A stretch of DNA of 64,000 nucleotides from Streptomyces sp. DSM 110735 (GCF_016482685.1 NZ_JACYHF010000011.1:62001-126000), one strand, 5' to 3'. Shown: positions 50,581-59,656, numbered from the stretch's first letter. Notes: a model not told the origin generated them from the letters alone. Made by a program: numbers and translations.

Positions 50581-51795
50581 ATGGACTTCGCGTTCGACGC
50601 GCGCACCGAGGAGCTGCGGGCCAAGCTCCTCGCCTTCATGGACGAGTACGTGTACCCCGCCGAGCCGGTCGCCGAGGAGCAGCGGGCGCAGCTCGCCTCG
50701 CCGTGGGACACCCCGGCGGTGGTCGAGGAGCTGAAGGCGGAGGCGCGCAGGCAGGGGCTGTGGAACCTGTTCCTGCCCGACGCCGAGTACGGCGCGGGGC
50801 TCACCAACCTCCAGTACGCGCCGCTGGCCGAGATCACCGGTCGTTCCCCGCACTTGGCGCCGCCCGCGACCAACTGTGCGGCACCCGACACCGGGAACAT
50901 GGAGGTGCTGGCGCAGTTCGGCACCGAGGCGCAGAAGAAGCAGTGGCTGGAGCCGCTCCTCGCCGGGGAGATCCGCTCGGCGTTCGCGATGACCGAGCCG
51001 GAGGTGGCTTCCTCGGACGCCACCAACATCACCACGCGCATCGAGCGGGATGGCGACGAGTACGTCATCACCGGGCGCAAGTGGTACATCTCCGGGGCGA
51101 TGAACCCGGACTGCCAGATCTTCATCGTGATGGGCAAGACCGACCCGGACGGCGCCGACATCCGCCGCCAGCAGTCCATGGTGCTGGTCCCCCGCGACAC
51201 GCCCGGTCTGACGGTCAAGCGCGCCATGAAGGTCTTCGGCTACGAGGACCACTCGCACGGCGGTCACGCCGAGGTCGTCTTCGACCAGGTGCGTGTGCCG
51301 GTGTCGAACCTGGTCGGCGAGGAGGGCGGCGGCTTCGCCATCGCACAGGCGCGGCTCGGTCCGGGGCGTATCCACCACTGCATGCGGCTGATCGGCATGG
51401 CCGAGCGGGCGATCGAGCTGATGTGCCGCCGGGCGGTGTCCCGTACGGCGTTCGGCAAGGCGCTGGCCCAGCAGGGTGTGGTGCAGAACTGGATCGCGGA
51501 CGCCCGGGTGACGGTCGAGCAGTTGCGGCTGCTGGTGCTGAAGACGGCGTGGCTGATGGACACCGTCGGCAACAAGGGCGCCCACACCGAGATCCAGGCC
51601 ATCAAGATCGCCACGCCGCGCGCGGTGGTGGAGATCCTGGACCGCGCGATCCAGTTGCACGGCGCGGGCGGGGTGAGCCAGGACTTCCCGCTGGCCGAGG
51701 TGTACGCGAGCGCGCGCACGCTGATGCTGGCGGACGGTCCCGACGAGGTGCACCAGCGGTCGCTGGCGCGGCGGGAGCTGAAGAAGTACCTGTAG
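50581..51795 (+). CDS. Acyl-CoA dehydrogenase, ACAD10/11-like
   Basis: A 404-aa flavin acyl-CoA dehydrogenase: MDFAFDARTEELRAKLLAFM, FAMTEPEVASSDATNI (FAD/substrate region), ITGRKWYISGAMNPDCQIFI, GGFAIAQARLGPGRIHHCMR, VSRTAFGKALAQQGVVQNWI, and QLHGAGGVSQDFPLAEVYA. Paired with the kinase upstream; probably removes the phosphorylated 4-hydroxy group during oxidation, giving an enoyl-CoA (inference from the ACAD10/11 model). Confidence 0.93.
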   Translation: MDFAFDARTEELRAKLLAFMDEYVYPAEPVAEEQRAQLASPWDTPAVVEELKAEARRQGLWNLFLPDAEYGAGLTNLQYAPLAEITGRSPHLAPPATNCAAPDTGNMEVLAQFGTEAQKKQWLEPLLAGEIRSAFAMTEPEVASSDATNITTRIERDGDEYVITGRKWYISGAMNPDCQIFIVMGKTDPDGADIRRQQSMVLVPRDTPGLTVKRAMKVFGYEDHSHGGHAEVVFDQVRVPVSNLVGEEGGGFAIAQARLGPGRIHHCMRLIGMAERAIELMCRRAVSRTAFGKALAQQGVVQNWIADARVTVEQLRLLVLKTAWLMDTVGNKGAHTEIQAIKIATPRAVVEILDRAIQLHGAGGVSQDFPLAEVYASARTLMLADGPDEVHQRSLARRELKKYL

Positions 51796-51823
51796 GAGGG
51801 ACCCGGAGTCGACAGGGTCTGAG

Positions 51824-51857
51824 GTAAGGGGCGTTCGCCATGGCGGGCGCCCCTTAC
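51824..51857. terminator. Bidirectional terminator
   Basis: GTAAGGGGCG...CGCCA pairs with TGGCG...CGCCCCTTAC through 17 positions with two G-T pairs, between the convergent dehydrogenase and TetR genes. Confidence 0.75.
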
Positions 51858-51887
51858 TCGTGCCCGGTGAGCCGTATCCCGTACGCC

Positions 51888-52481
51888 TTACGGGCGCAGC
51901 GCGCGCAGCAGCAGGTCCGCCAGGTGTTCGGCCACCTGCTGCGGGGTCAGCGGACCCTCCGGGCGGTACCAGGTCGACAGATGGTGGACCGAGCCGAAGT
52001 GGTAGTCCACGACGAGGTCGGCCGGGGTGGCGGTGGAGAAGACGCCCTCGCGCTGGCCCTCCTCGATGAGCGCGCGGAAGCGTTCGTGGTAGCGGCGGCG
52101 CTCGGCGCGGACCTGCTTGTTCTTCTCCGGGCTCAGATGGTGCATGGAGCGGAAGAAGATCGCGGCGTCGTCCAGGTTGTCGATGGTGGTGACCACCACG
52201 TCGGCCGCCGCGGCGCGCAGCCGCTTCTCGATCGGCTCGTCCGCGTCCGCGAAGGTGTCCAGGCGCTCCTGCTGGAGGCGCAGCACGCGCGCGTACACCT
52301 CGTGCAGAAGGTCGTCCTTGGAGCCGAAGTAGTGGTAGAGCGCGCCCTTGGTGACTCCGGCGGCTTCCACGATCTCCTGGACCGAGGTGCGGTCGTAGCC
52401 CTGCTCGGCGAAGAGGCGGGTGGCGGCGTCCAGCAGCCGCCGGGGTACGGGCGTCCCGTCCCCGTCCGTCGTCCTGGGCAC
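51888..52481 (-). CDS. TetR-family regulator
   Basis: A 197-aa TetR repressor: LLDAATRLFAEQGYDRTSVQ, helix-turn-helix EIVEAAGVTKGALYHYFGSK, and a helical ligand domain (FFRSMHHLSPEKNKQVRAER). GTG 52481 was chosen for spacing to GGCAGG. Between two flanking units that share an ACCGAC-type palindrome, so it probably controls both the kinase-ACAD operon and the SDR gene. Confidence 0.9.
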   Translation of the reverse strand: MPRTTDGDGTPVPRRLLDAATRLFAEQGYDRTSVQEIVEAAGVTKGALYHYFGSKDDLLHEVYARVLRLQQERLDTFADADEPIEKRLRAAAADVVVTTIDNLDDAAIFFRSMHHLSPEKNKQVRAERRRYHERFRALIEEGQREGVFSTATPADLVVDYHFGSVHHLSTWYRPEGPLTPQQVAEHLADLLLRALRP

Positions 52482-52579
52482 TGTCGCCACCTGCCTTTCC
52501 GTCGTCGTCGCCGACTGTCGTCGTCCTGGTCGCACGCGTGGGACGCGTGTCCCGCCGGAGGATCTTCCCATTACCGGTC

Positions 52580-52609
52580 CCGGACGGATGCCCCCGGTTC
52601 TCCGTCCGG
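52580..52609 (-). terminator. Hairpin after the SDR gene
   Basis: CCGGACGGA and TCCGTCCGG pair with a 12-base loop, just downstream of the SDR stop on the minus strand and before tetR. Confidence 0.5.
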
Positions 52610-52623
52610 ACCCGGGCGGGCCG

Positions 52624-53394
52624 TCAGCGGCCCTCCTCCCAGGTGCGCTGGACGCGGTTCATGCCCGCCAGCCAGCGGTCGGGGGCGGCGGCGCGGGCCT
52701 GGTAGTAGTCGGCGACCTCGGGGTGCGGGAGGATCAGGAAGCGGTCCTCGGCGATGCCCTTGAGGAGCGCGTCCGCGACGTCCTCCGGTTCGATGGCGGT
52801 GGGCTGGAGCACCAGGTCGCCCGCGCTGCCGGTGGCGGCGAGCATGTCGGTGCGCACGCCCTGCGGGCAGATGGCGTGGACCTTGACGCCCCGGTGGTGG
52901 TAGGTGAGGGACAGCCACTCCGCGAAGGCGAGCGCGCCGTGCTTGGTGACGCTGTAGGAGGGGGCGCCGATCATGGTGAGGAGTCCGGCGGCGGAAACGG
53001 TGGAGACGAACCGCCCCGTGCCCCGCTCCAGCCAGTCGGGCAGCAGCGCGTGGGCGGCGCGGACGTGGGCCATCACGTTGACGTCCCAGGAGGTCTGCCA
53101 GGAGCGCTCGTCCAGCGGGCCCTCGGGCAGGGAGTCCTCGAAGGCGACGCCCGCGTTGGCGCAGTAGACGTCGATGGTGCCGCCGAGTGCCTCGCGCGCC
53201 TCCTCGACGACGGCGGAGGCGTCCCCGGGCACGGCGACCGCGCCGATCTCCTCGGCGACCGCCTTGGCCTTGACCGCGTCCAGGTCGTTGACGGCCACCC
53301 GGGCGCCCTCGGCGGCGAACCGGCGGGCCAGCGCGGCTCCGATCCCTCCGCCCGCCCCGGTGACGACGACTGCGGCATCCCGCACAGCTTCCAC
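52624..53394 (-). CDS. Short-chain dehydrogenase/reductase
   Basis: A 256-aa SDR: VVVTGAGGGIGAALARRF, ANAG (in YCANAGVAFED), catalytic S-Y-K in VSAAGLLTMIGAPSYSVTKH, with a C-terminal extension ADYYQARAAAPDRWLAGMNR. GTG follows GGGAG. Likely linked to the acyl-CoA pathway through the shared operator; substrate unknown. Confidence 0.9.
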   Translation of the reverse strand: MEAVRDAAVVVTGAGGGIGAALARRFAAEGARVAVNDLDAVKAKAVAEEIGAVAVPGDASAVVEEAREALGGTIDVYCANAGVAFEDSLPEGPLDERSWQTSWDVNVMAHVRAAHALLPDWLERGTGRFVSTVSAAGLLTMIGAPSYSVTKHGALAFAEWLSLTYHHRGVKVHAICPQGVRTDMLAATGSAGDLVLQPTAIEPEDVADALLKGIAEDRFLILPHPEVADYYQARAAAPDRWLAGMNRVQRTWEEGR

Positions 53395-53469
53395 GCTCGG
53401 TCTCCCTCGACACGCGACACGGCTCGACACGACTCGGCGTGGCGCGTTTCCGGCGCCACTCGCGCCAGA

Positions 53470-53483
53470 CTAACCAGTCGGTA
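53470..53483. promoter_or_regulatory. Candidate TetR operator of the SDR gene
   Basis: Minus strand TACCGACTGGTTAG, 76 bases upstream of the SDR start, matching TACCGACCGGTCGG at 49480 in 11 of 14 positions. Confidence 0.55.
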
Positions 53484-53629
53484 TGCCCGGTGGAAGGGAA
53501 AACACGGACGGCCGCGGTCCGGCTCGTTCCCTGAGGCGCGGTCCCGCGCTAGCGTCCCCGGGGCCACGCCCGCCGCACATCGCCCGACCCGTACGTCCGC
53601 TCGTCCGCCGCGATCACGGAGGTCACCGC

Positions 53630-54883
53630 ATGACGCTGTCCAGACGGAGCCTGCTCACCACCACCGCCACGGCCACGGTCGCCGGGGTGGTCCCCGTCCC
53701 GGCGTCGACGGCCGGGGACGCGGGTGGAGGCGCGGGCGGGCTGCGCACGGGGTTCGAGCGGCTCGTCGCCGGGGGGTACGCGCCGCTGGCGGGCCGCAAG
53801 GTCGGGATCGTCACCAACCCGACCGGGGTCACCCGCGACGTCCGGCACATCGTGGACGTGATGCACGCCGACCCGCGGGTACGCCTCACCGCCGTGTTCG
53901 GACCCGAGCACGGCTTCCGGGGCACCGCGCAGGCGGGCGGCTCGGAGGGGCGCTACGACGACCCGGCGACCGGACTGCCGGTCTACGACACCTATTTGAA
54001 GAGCGGCGCCGATCTGGCCGAGGTGTTCACCGCGTCCGGGGTGGACACGGTGGTCTTCGACATCCAGGACGTGGGCGCCCGCTTCTACACCTACATCTGG
54101 ACGCTGTACGACTGCATGGAGGCTGCCGCGCTCGCGGGCAAGCGGTTCATGGTCCTGGACCGCCCCAACCCGGTGACCGGACGCTCCGCCCAAGGACCGG
54201 TGCTGCACCAGGAGTTCGCGAGCTTCGTCGGACGGCGCCCGATCGCCCAGGCGCACGGGATGACCGCCGCCGAGCTGGCGCTGCTGTTCAACGGGGAGTT
54301 CCTGGAGAAGCCGGTGCCGCTGGAGACGGTGCGGATGACGGGGTGGCGGCGCGCGATGTGGTACGACGCGTGCGGGCTGCCCTGGGTGCCGCCGAGCCCC
54401 AACATGCCTACCGCGGACACGGCGTTGGTGTACTCCGGCACCTGTCTGTTCGAGGGCACGAACCTCTCCGAGGGGCGCGGCACCACCCGTCCCTTCGAAC
54501 TCCTCGGCGCGGAGGGCATCGACAGCCGCTGGGCGGAGGCGGCGAACGAACTCCGGCTGCCCGGCGTGCGGTTCAGGGAGGCGTACTTCGCGCCCACCTT
54601 CTCCAAGTTCCAGGGCAGGACGGTGGGCGGGGTGCAGATCCATGTGCACGACCGGTCGGCGTACGACCCGGTGCGCACCGGGATCGGGCTGCTGGTGACG
54701 GCGAAGCGGGTGTGGAAGGACTTCGCCTGGCGGACGGACAACTGGATCGACAAGCTCACCGGTTCGGACAAGGTGCGCACGATGATCGACGCGGGCGCCA
54801 GGACCGACGAGGTGACCGCCGCGTGGCAGCCGGAGCTGGCGGCGTTCCGCAGGACGCGCGGGAAGTATCTGCTCTACCGCTGA
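53630..54883 (+). CDS. Exo-N-acetylmuramidase, NamZ/DUF1343 family
   Basis: A 417-aa protein with a Tat-type signal (SRRSLLTTTATATVAGVVPV) and the DUF1343 domain: GRKVGIVTNPTGVTRD, AVFGPEHGFRGTAQAG, DTVVFDIQDVGARFYTYIWT, MVLDRPNPVTG, and NMPTADTALVYSGTCLFEGT NLSEGRGT-type segment. In Bacillus subtilis this family (NamZ, formerly YbbC) releases N-acetylmuramic acid from peptidoglycan fragments. Predicted secreted cell-wall-recycling enzyme. ATG follows CGGAGG. Confidence 0.88.
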   Translation: MTLSRRSLLTTTATATVAGVVPVPASTAGDAGGGAGGLRTGFERLVAGGYAPLAGRKVGIVTNPTGVTRDVRHIVDVMHADPRVRLTAVFGPEHGFRGTAQAGGSEGRYDDPATGLPVYDTYLKSGADLAEVFTASGVDTVVFDIQDVGARFYTYIWTLYDCMEAAALAGKRFMVLDRPNPVTGRSAQGPVLHQEFASFVGRRPIAQAHGMTAAELALLFNGEFLEKPVPLETVRMTGWRRAMWYDACGLPWVPPSPNMPTADTALVYSGTCLFEGTNLSEGRGTTRPFELLGAEGIDSRWAEAANELRLPGVRFREAYFAPTFSKFQGRTVGGVQIHVHDRSAYDPVRTGIGLLVTAKRVWKDFAWRTDNWIDKLTGSDKVRTMIDAGARTDEVTAAWQPELAAFRRTRGKYLLYR

Positions 54884-54897
54884 TCCACCGCTGAGCG

Positions 54898-54940
54898 ACG
54901 GTCTCCAAGTCACCTGGGCAAACGGTGACTTGGAGACCGT
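54898..54940. terminator. Bidirectional terminator, 17-bp perfect stem
   Basis: Arms 54898-54914 and 54924-54940 are perfect complements with a 9-base loop, 14 bases after the NamZ stop and 7 before the penicillin acylase stop. Confidence 0.85.
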
Positions 54941-54947
54941 ACGCGTG

Positions 54948-57740
54948 TCACCGGTGCGAGGTGTACTCCACGACCTGCTGGAAGGTCGGCCGGTTCTGCC
55001 AACTGATCTTGCCGTGCTTGATGCCGCCGAGGGTGCGCTGGGCGATGGAGTCGGCGCACCACTGGTCACCGGCGGAGCACTGGTCGTCGCCCGGGTAGAC
55101 CTGGGCGGCGGTGCGCCCGGCTGCCTGCTTGAGGGTGCTGATCAGCGCGTCCCGGCAGGCGGTGAGGCTGCCGTCGCCGCAGTACGTCCGGGCGAGCGGA
55201 CCCTGCACGGACTCACCGAGGACGGACCGGATGTCCTTGTCGACGTAACTCCACCAGCCGTACTGGAAGGAGCTTCCGGCGTGCGAGCCGGTCGGGCCGT
55301 GCCCGGCCGAAGGCGCCTCGTCCACGGGCAGGTTGGTGGTGAAGGCGCTGAACAGGTCGGTGCCGAGACCGGGTTCGAACTCGGCCTTCACCAGCAGTGG
55401 CCACCAGGCGTCCAGGATGCGGATCGCGTCGGCGTCGGCGTACTTCTTCGAACCCGCCGAGGTCTCCTTGCGCTGGGCGCCCGCGGTCACCCACGCCTGG
55501 AGCTTGCTCACCGCCGAGGCGGCCGTACTGTCCGTCACCGGCGAGGAGTTGACCACCTTCAGCAGCTTGGGCAGCACGTCCTCGGCGCGCAGGTCGGCGA
55601 GGGCGGCGCCGGCCATCGCCTGGACCAGCTTGGTGCGGGTGACCCCACCGGCGGCGGCGAGCTTGCTCACCCGGTCCTCCAGGAGGTCGCCCCGGTGCAC
55701 CGAGCCCTCGCCCCAGGGGGCGGCGGCGTAGTCCTTGGCCTGCTTGTTGTTCCAGGAGATGTAGTAGTCCTGGTCGACCGACTGGGGGTGGGCGGAGGCG
55801 GGGGTGTAGTCGGCGGTGTTGCCGTCCGGGTTCCAGCCGCGCCACTCGTAGTCGGCGCGACCCCAGGCGGGGAACTCGCTGTCGACGCCGTCGGCGCGGA
55901 CCGGGTTGTCGCCGCTGTTGTAGTAGGCGGTGTGCCGGGAGTCGGCGTAGAACCAGTTGAACGTGTAGTTGATGTGCTGGGCTGCCTTCTGGAAGTCCTC
56001 CGGGCCCTTGACGTAGTCGGGGTCGTTCAGCATCTGGAAGCCGATGATCGAGTCGGCTTCGTGGAAGTAGGAGGAGCGCAGGGCGGTGTAGGCGACCTTC
56101 TTGCCGCCGACGGTCGCCCGGTACTGCACGGGACCGTACTTGGTGCGCCAGACGCGCAGGGTGTACGAACCGGCGGCGGTGCCGTCGGCCACGGTCGGCT
56201 TCCAGGCGTTCTTCTGTTCGATCTGCTCCATGGCGGTGCAGGTGCCGTGGTACAGGTAGTGGTAGTCGTCCTGGCACAGTTCGACCGCGTAGCTGTCGAT
56301 GATGTCCTGGCCCGAGGTGGTCGCGCTCCAGGAGTAGTCCTGGCCCCGGCCGAGTTCGACGTACATGCTCAGCCCCGCGAAGGAGGCGCCGCGCGCGCTG
56401 ATGCCGGGACCCTGGATCTCCTGGAGCATCAGCAACTGCGGGGCGAAGTAGCCGGTCTGCGGGCCGAAGACGGCGACGGGGTGGCCGCTGGCGGTGTGGG
56501 CGCCGCTGACGACGAGGGCGTTGGACATGCCGCGCTTCGCCGAGCCGAGGGTGGTCTTCGCTGCCGTGGTCGAGGCGGACTTGGCGCTCGCCGAGCCCGC
56601 GCTGCCGGTGCGGTCGTAGACCAGGGGTTCCTGGACGACCGAGCCGGGGTCGGGCAGCGCCTCGCCCTTGGCGTCGGCGGGACGGGTGCCGTAGGGGAAG
56701 CTCTCGCCGTCGTGGACGGTGAGGACGGCCTCGGGGTCGTTGCGTTCGCGGAAGGACTCCCAGACCTTGGTGCCCTCCGTGACGCCGTACTTGGACTGGG
56801 CGGCGAGCAGCGAGACGGCGTTGTCGACCTCGCCGCCCCCGCCGGAGCCGAAGAGGGCGCCGACGACCGAGGCGAGCGCGACCAGGTCGGTGATCTTGAA
56901 GTGGTCGATGGTGCCCGCGTTGGTGATGGAGTCCTTGTGGCCGGTGAGGACGTACTCGCCGGGGAAGTAACGGCCCTTGTCGGAGGCGTCGATGTAGGAG
57001 TTGATGCCGTCGAGGTAGGCGTTCGCGTCGGTGAGGGACTGGCGCCCGCGGTCGCCGCCGCGGGCCACCGCGCTGTCGATCTGCGCCTGGAGGTCGGCCT
57101 CGGTGTAGGGGGCGCTGCGGTAGAACTGCTGCTCAAGACCCTGGTTGGCCGGCGCGCCGCCCGCGAAGGTGGTCAACTGGCCGCGTCCCACGTGCCGGAA
57201 CAGGTCCATGAGCCACAGCCGGTCCTCGGCGGCGGCGTATCCGGCGCCGAACTCGGTGCCGTAGCGGGTGGTGCCGGTGATGTGCGGCACGCCGGTCTTC
57301 TTGTCGCGCACGATCGACACGTCGGTGCGTCCGGCGGGTTTCTCGGTGGAGGCGACCTGGTCGGCGGGGACGCCGAACGAGGAGTCGTTGAAGAAGGTGT
57401 TGATCTTCGCGTCGGTCAGACCGGTGTAGCCGGTGGCCAGGTTGGCGTAGGGACCGAGCTGGTCCTCGGCGTGGTCGGGCTGGGTGCCGAACGCCTGGTT
57501 GAGCAGGATCTGGGCGAGGGTGGCGTTGCCGTTCTCGCCGGGCGGCAGGATGTCGGAACACTGGCCGCCGCAGTAGTCGTTGGGGGCCGCGGCAGGGGTT
57601 CCGGCTGCCGCCGCCTGGGTGAGAGGTGAGAGAAGACCGGCGATCAGGACGCATATGGACGCCGTCTTCAGGAACCCGGAAAGAGTGCGGGGAGTTCTCG
57701 CTCTGTCGGACAACGCGTTACGTGGGGTGCGCCGTGCCAT
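54948..57740 (-). CDS. Secreted penicillin-acylase-family (Ntn) hydrolase
   Basis: A 930-aa N-terminal-nucleophile hydrolase precursor. Secretion signal at about 20-46 (LKTASICVLIAGLLSPLTQA), alpha part with VSIVRDKKTGVPHITGTTRY and AAEDRLWLMDLFRHVGRGQL, a Gly/Ser/Ala linker (about 378-402), then the autoprocessing site with nucleophile S406 in AKRGMSNALVVSG. The beta part includes GPQTGYFAPQLLMLQEIQGP and NWFYADSRHTAYYNSGDNP. Substrates in this family include penicillins, acyl-homoserine lactones and cyclic lipopeptides; the actual one is unknown. ATG follows GGAGGAG. Convergent with namZ. Confidence 0.92.
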   Translation of the reverse strand: MARRTPRNALSDRARTPRTLSGFLKTASICVLIAGLLSPLTQAAAAGTPAAAPNDYCGGQCSDILPPGENGNATLAQILLNQAFGTQPDHAEDQLGPYANLATGYTGLTDAKINTFFNDSSFGVPADQVASTEKPAGRTDVSIVRDKKTGVPHITGTTRYGTEFGAGYAAAEDRLWLMDLFRHVGRGQLTTFAGGAPANQGLEQQFYRSAPYTEADLQAQIDSAVARGGDRGRQSLTDANAYLDGINSYIDASDKGRYFPGEYVLTGHKDSITNAGTIDHFKITDLVALASVVGALFGSGGGGEVDNAVSLLAAQSKYGVTEGTKVWESFRERNDPEAVLTVHDGESFPYGTRPADAKGEALPDPGSVVQEPLVYDRTGSAGSASAKSASTTAAKTTLGSAKRGMSNALVVSGAHTASGHPVAVFGPQTGYFAPQLLMLQEIQGPGISARGASFAGLSMYVELGRGQDYSWSATTSGQDIIDSYAVELCQDDYHYLYHGTCTAMEQIEQKNAWKPTVADGTAAGSYTLRVWRTKYGPVQYRATVGGKKVAYTALRSSYFHEADSIIGFQMLNDPDYVKGPEDFQKAAQHINYTFNWFYADSRHTAYYNSGDNPVRADGVDSEFPAWGRADYEWRGWNPDGNTADYTPASAHPQSVDQDYYISWNNKQAKDYAAAPWGEGSVHRGDLLEDRVSKLAAAGGVTRTKLVQAMAGAALADLRAEDVLPKLLKVVNSSPVTDSTAASAVSKLQAWVTAGAQRKETSAGSKKYADADAIRILDAWWPLLVKAEFEPGLGTDLFSAFTTNLPVDEAPSAGHGPTGSHAGSSFQYGWWSYVDKDIRSVLGESVQGPLARTYCGDGSLTACRDALISTLKQAAGRTAAQVYPGDDQCSAGDQWCADSIAQRTLGGIKHGKISWQNRPTFQQVVEYTSHR

Positions 57741-58011
57741 GGCAGCTCCTCCCGACTGGGGGTGGGCCGGACGTTACCGGCGGTATCCCCGCGATGGAAG
57801 GTGAACATGCGTCAACTTCCGTGCTCTGCCGGTCCGGTGACCCGGTCGGCGGTCCGGGCGGTCAACCCGGGGTGCCTTATGGGAGGGCATCGGAAATCGG
57901 ATGGAGCCGGATGGACCGGCGGCACGTCTATCCGGCAACGTCGCACGCGATGCCGTACGGCGAAGCCGAGGTGACCGACGTGCGACACAGAGGTGACGGA
58001 GGTGCAGGGCG
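57741..58011. other. Intergenic gap, penicillin acylase / zinc protein
   Basis: 271 bases between divergent genes. No gene or clear operator was found; both promoters should lie here. Confidence 0.5.
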
Positions 58012-58614
58012 ATGGCCGGATTCCGAAGTCTGGCGAGACAGGTGCGCGATCCGCGATGCGATCTGGCGCTGCGGCGCTATTCGCTGCGCAAGTGCCTGGA
58101 GCGGTTCGCTCCTTACGGGCACCGGGCGACCTGGGACCATCTGTGCTCCCGGGCAGGTTTCGGCCCGGAGGACCGCTCCCCGGACCCAGCGCGGCTCGTG
58201 GCCGCACTGGTGGAGCTGGAGGAGGCGCGTGCGGTGTGGCTGGCCTACGAGGCTGATTTCGCCGAGCGGCGCAGGAAGGAGAAGCACGACGGGCTGCGCA
58301 GGCCGGGCAGCGTGGACGACTGGCATCGGATGACCTGGGGCGGCTTCGGTGTCGCCTGGTGCGACGACCCGCGGCTGCACCCCCGTGAGCCGCTGGCCGA
58401 GGTACTGCGCCGCCTGATCACCGCGCTCGAACGCGAACCGGGTTCCGTGTGCCCCGTCTGCGCCGGTGACCGCCTCCTCTGGCGCTACGGCCTCGCCCAC
58501 GCCCCGTCCTCCGGCCCGGTCTGCACCGACTGCGGCATCCTCGTGCCACGCCCGGTCCTGACACCCAGGGCACTGGCGGCGGCGCGGCGGGAGCGGTTGC
58601 TGATGTCGGCGTGA
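58012..58614 (+). CDS. Hypothetical protein with C-terminal zinc ribbon
   Basis: A 200-aa protein I cannot assign. Arg-rich helical N-terminal half (CDLALRRYSLRKCLERFAPY; EEARAVWLAYEADFAERRRK), then Trp-rich DWHRMTWGGFGVAWCDDPRL, and a CxxC pair at CPVCAGDRLL and CTDCGIL (about 149 and 174) forming a likely zinc ribbon. GGAGG precedes the ATG, at a long spacing. Possibly nucleic-acid binding. Confidence 0.75.
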   Translation: MAGFRSLARQVRDPRCDLALRRYSLRKCLERFAPYGHRATWDHLCSRAGFGPEDRSPDPARLVAALVELEEARAVWLAYEADFAERRRKEKHDGLRRPGSVDDWHRMTWGGFGVAWCDDPRLHPREPLAEVLRRLITALEREPGSVCPVCAGDRLLWRYGLAHAPSSGPVCTDCGILVPRPVLTPRALAAARRERLLMSA

Positions 58615-58792
58615 CGGCTCCGCCGGTTCGGGGGGTGAGCTGCCTGGACCGGTGGTGCGGATGCCCGAGGGGCGCGGGGGTGGGGGCTCGCGCGCCCCAC
58701 GCACGGCGTGAGGGAGGTGGTGCGGGGGTCCGGCGCGCTCCCGTGCGCCGCGCGCTCGGAGGAGTCGCCCCGCTCGCGCTGTCGCACCGCGG

Positions 58793-59158
58793 TCAGGGCA
58801 GCTCCGTCGCGCCCGGGTAGTGGCGCCGGAGTTCGCCCAGTACGCGCTCGTCGACCGACCTGACTTCCCACCACGAGCTGTCCACCTCGGTCAGCACGAC
58901 CACCGGCTCGCCCCCGGCGGACCCCCGCGCCTCGGCGTCGACGAGCTGGAGGAACGGGGTCGTCAGCGACAACAGCGTCAACGTGTCCATGCCGGTGGCG
59001 GCGGACCGGCGCTCGATCTCGGCACAGCGGGGATCGACCATCTCGTCGCATGCGACGCGCCACGTCAGGTCGAGGCCGGAGCCGCCGAGGCGGACCAGCA
59101 GCTCGGCCAGGGTCACGTAGTGCTTTCCGTGCCAGGCGGGGAACGTGATCCCCTTCAT
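58793..59158 (-). CDS. Hypothetical protein
   Basis: A 121-aa protein without recognised domain: MKGITFPAWHGKHYVTLAEL, LDLTWRVACDEMVDPRCAEI, EVDSSWWEVRSVDERVLGEL. ATG was chosen because GGAGG lies 5 bases before; a GTG four codons upstream is possible. Soluble. 39 bases downstream of soxR on the same strand, so may be co-transcribed and hence redox-regulated (inference). Confidence 0.75.
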   Translation of the reverse strand: MKGITFPAWHGKHYVTLAELLVRLGGSGLDLTWRVACDEMVDPRCAEIERRSAATGMDTLTLLSLTTPFLQLVDAEARGSAGGEPVVVLTEVDSSWWEVRSVDERVLGELRRHYPGATELP

Positions 59159-59197
59159 CCGCGCCTCCACCGCGGTCGTGTCACGTCGCCCACGTCC

Positions 59198-59656
59198 TCA
59201 GCGGTGCTCGCGCATCAGCCGGGAGCCCGACTGCTGTTCGCCGCGTACGTCGTCCGGGTTGGACAGCACGCAGCTCTTCAGGGAGAGGCAGCCGCAGCCG
59301 ATGCAGTCGGTGAGGTGGTCGCGGAGGCGGTTGAGCTGGGCGATGCGGTCGTCCAGTTCGGTGCGCCAGGCTTCGGAGAGGCGGGCCCAGTCCTCGCGGG
59401 TGGGGGTGCGTTCCTCGGGGAGTTCGGCGAGGGCCTCGCGGATGGTGGCCAGCGGGATGCCGACGCGCTGGGCGGCGCGGATGAAGGCGACGCGGCGCAG
59501 GGTGTCGCGACAGTAGCGGCGCTGGTTGCCGGAGGTGCGCCGGCTGCGGATCAGGCCCTTGGCCTCGTAGAAGTGCAGCGCGGAGACAGCGGCGCCGCTG
59601 CGCGCGGACAGTTGCCCGACGGTCAGCTCGTGGATCTTCTCGGGAATCCGGGACAC
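59198..59656 (-). CDS. soxR: Redox-sensing MerR-type regulator SoxR
   Basis: A 152-aa SoxR. MerR helix-turn-helix (LTVGQLSARSGAAVSALHFY, then GLIRSRRTSGNQRRYCRDTL), dimerisation helix, and the [2Fe-2S] cluster cysteines C118-X2-C121-X-C123-X5-C129 (CIGCGCLSLKSC). In Streptomyces SoxR responds to redox-active secondary metabolites such as actinorhodin rather than general oxidative stress. The GTG start lies very close to GAGGAG. Start sequence matches SoxR of S. coelicolor as I recall it. Confidence 0.96.
   Translation of the reverse strand: MSRIPEKIHELTVGQLSARSGAAVSALHFYEAKGLIRSRRTSGNQRRYCRDTLRRVAFIRAAQRVGIPLATIREALAELPEERTPTREDWARLSEAWRTELDDRIAQLNRLRDHLTDCIGCGCLSLKSCVLSNPDDVRGEQQSGSRLMREHR

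Noticed and set aside
54930..57629. 899-aa open frame antisense to the penicillin acylase gene
   Set aside because: Low-complexity Val/Gly/Leu composition and no motifs; a codon-bias shadow.
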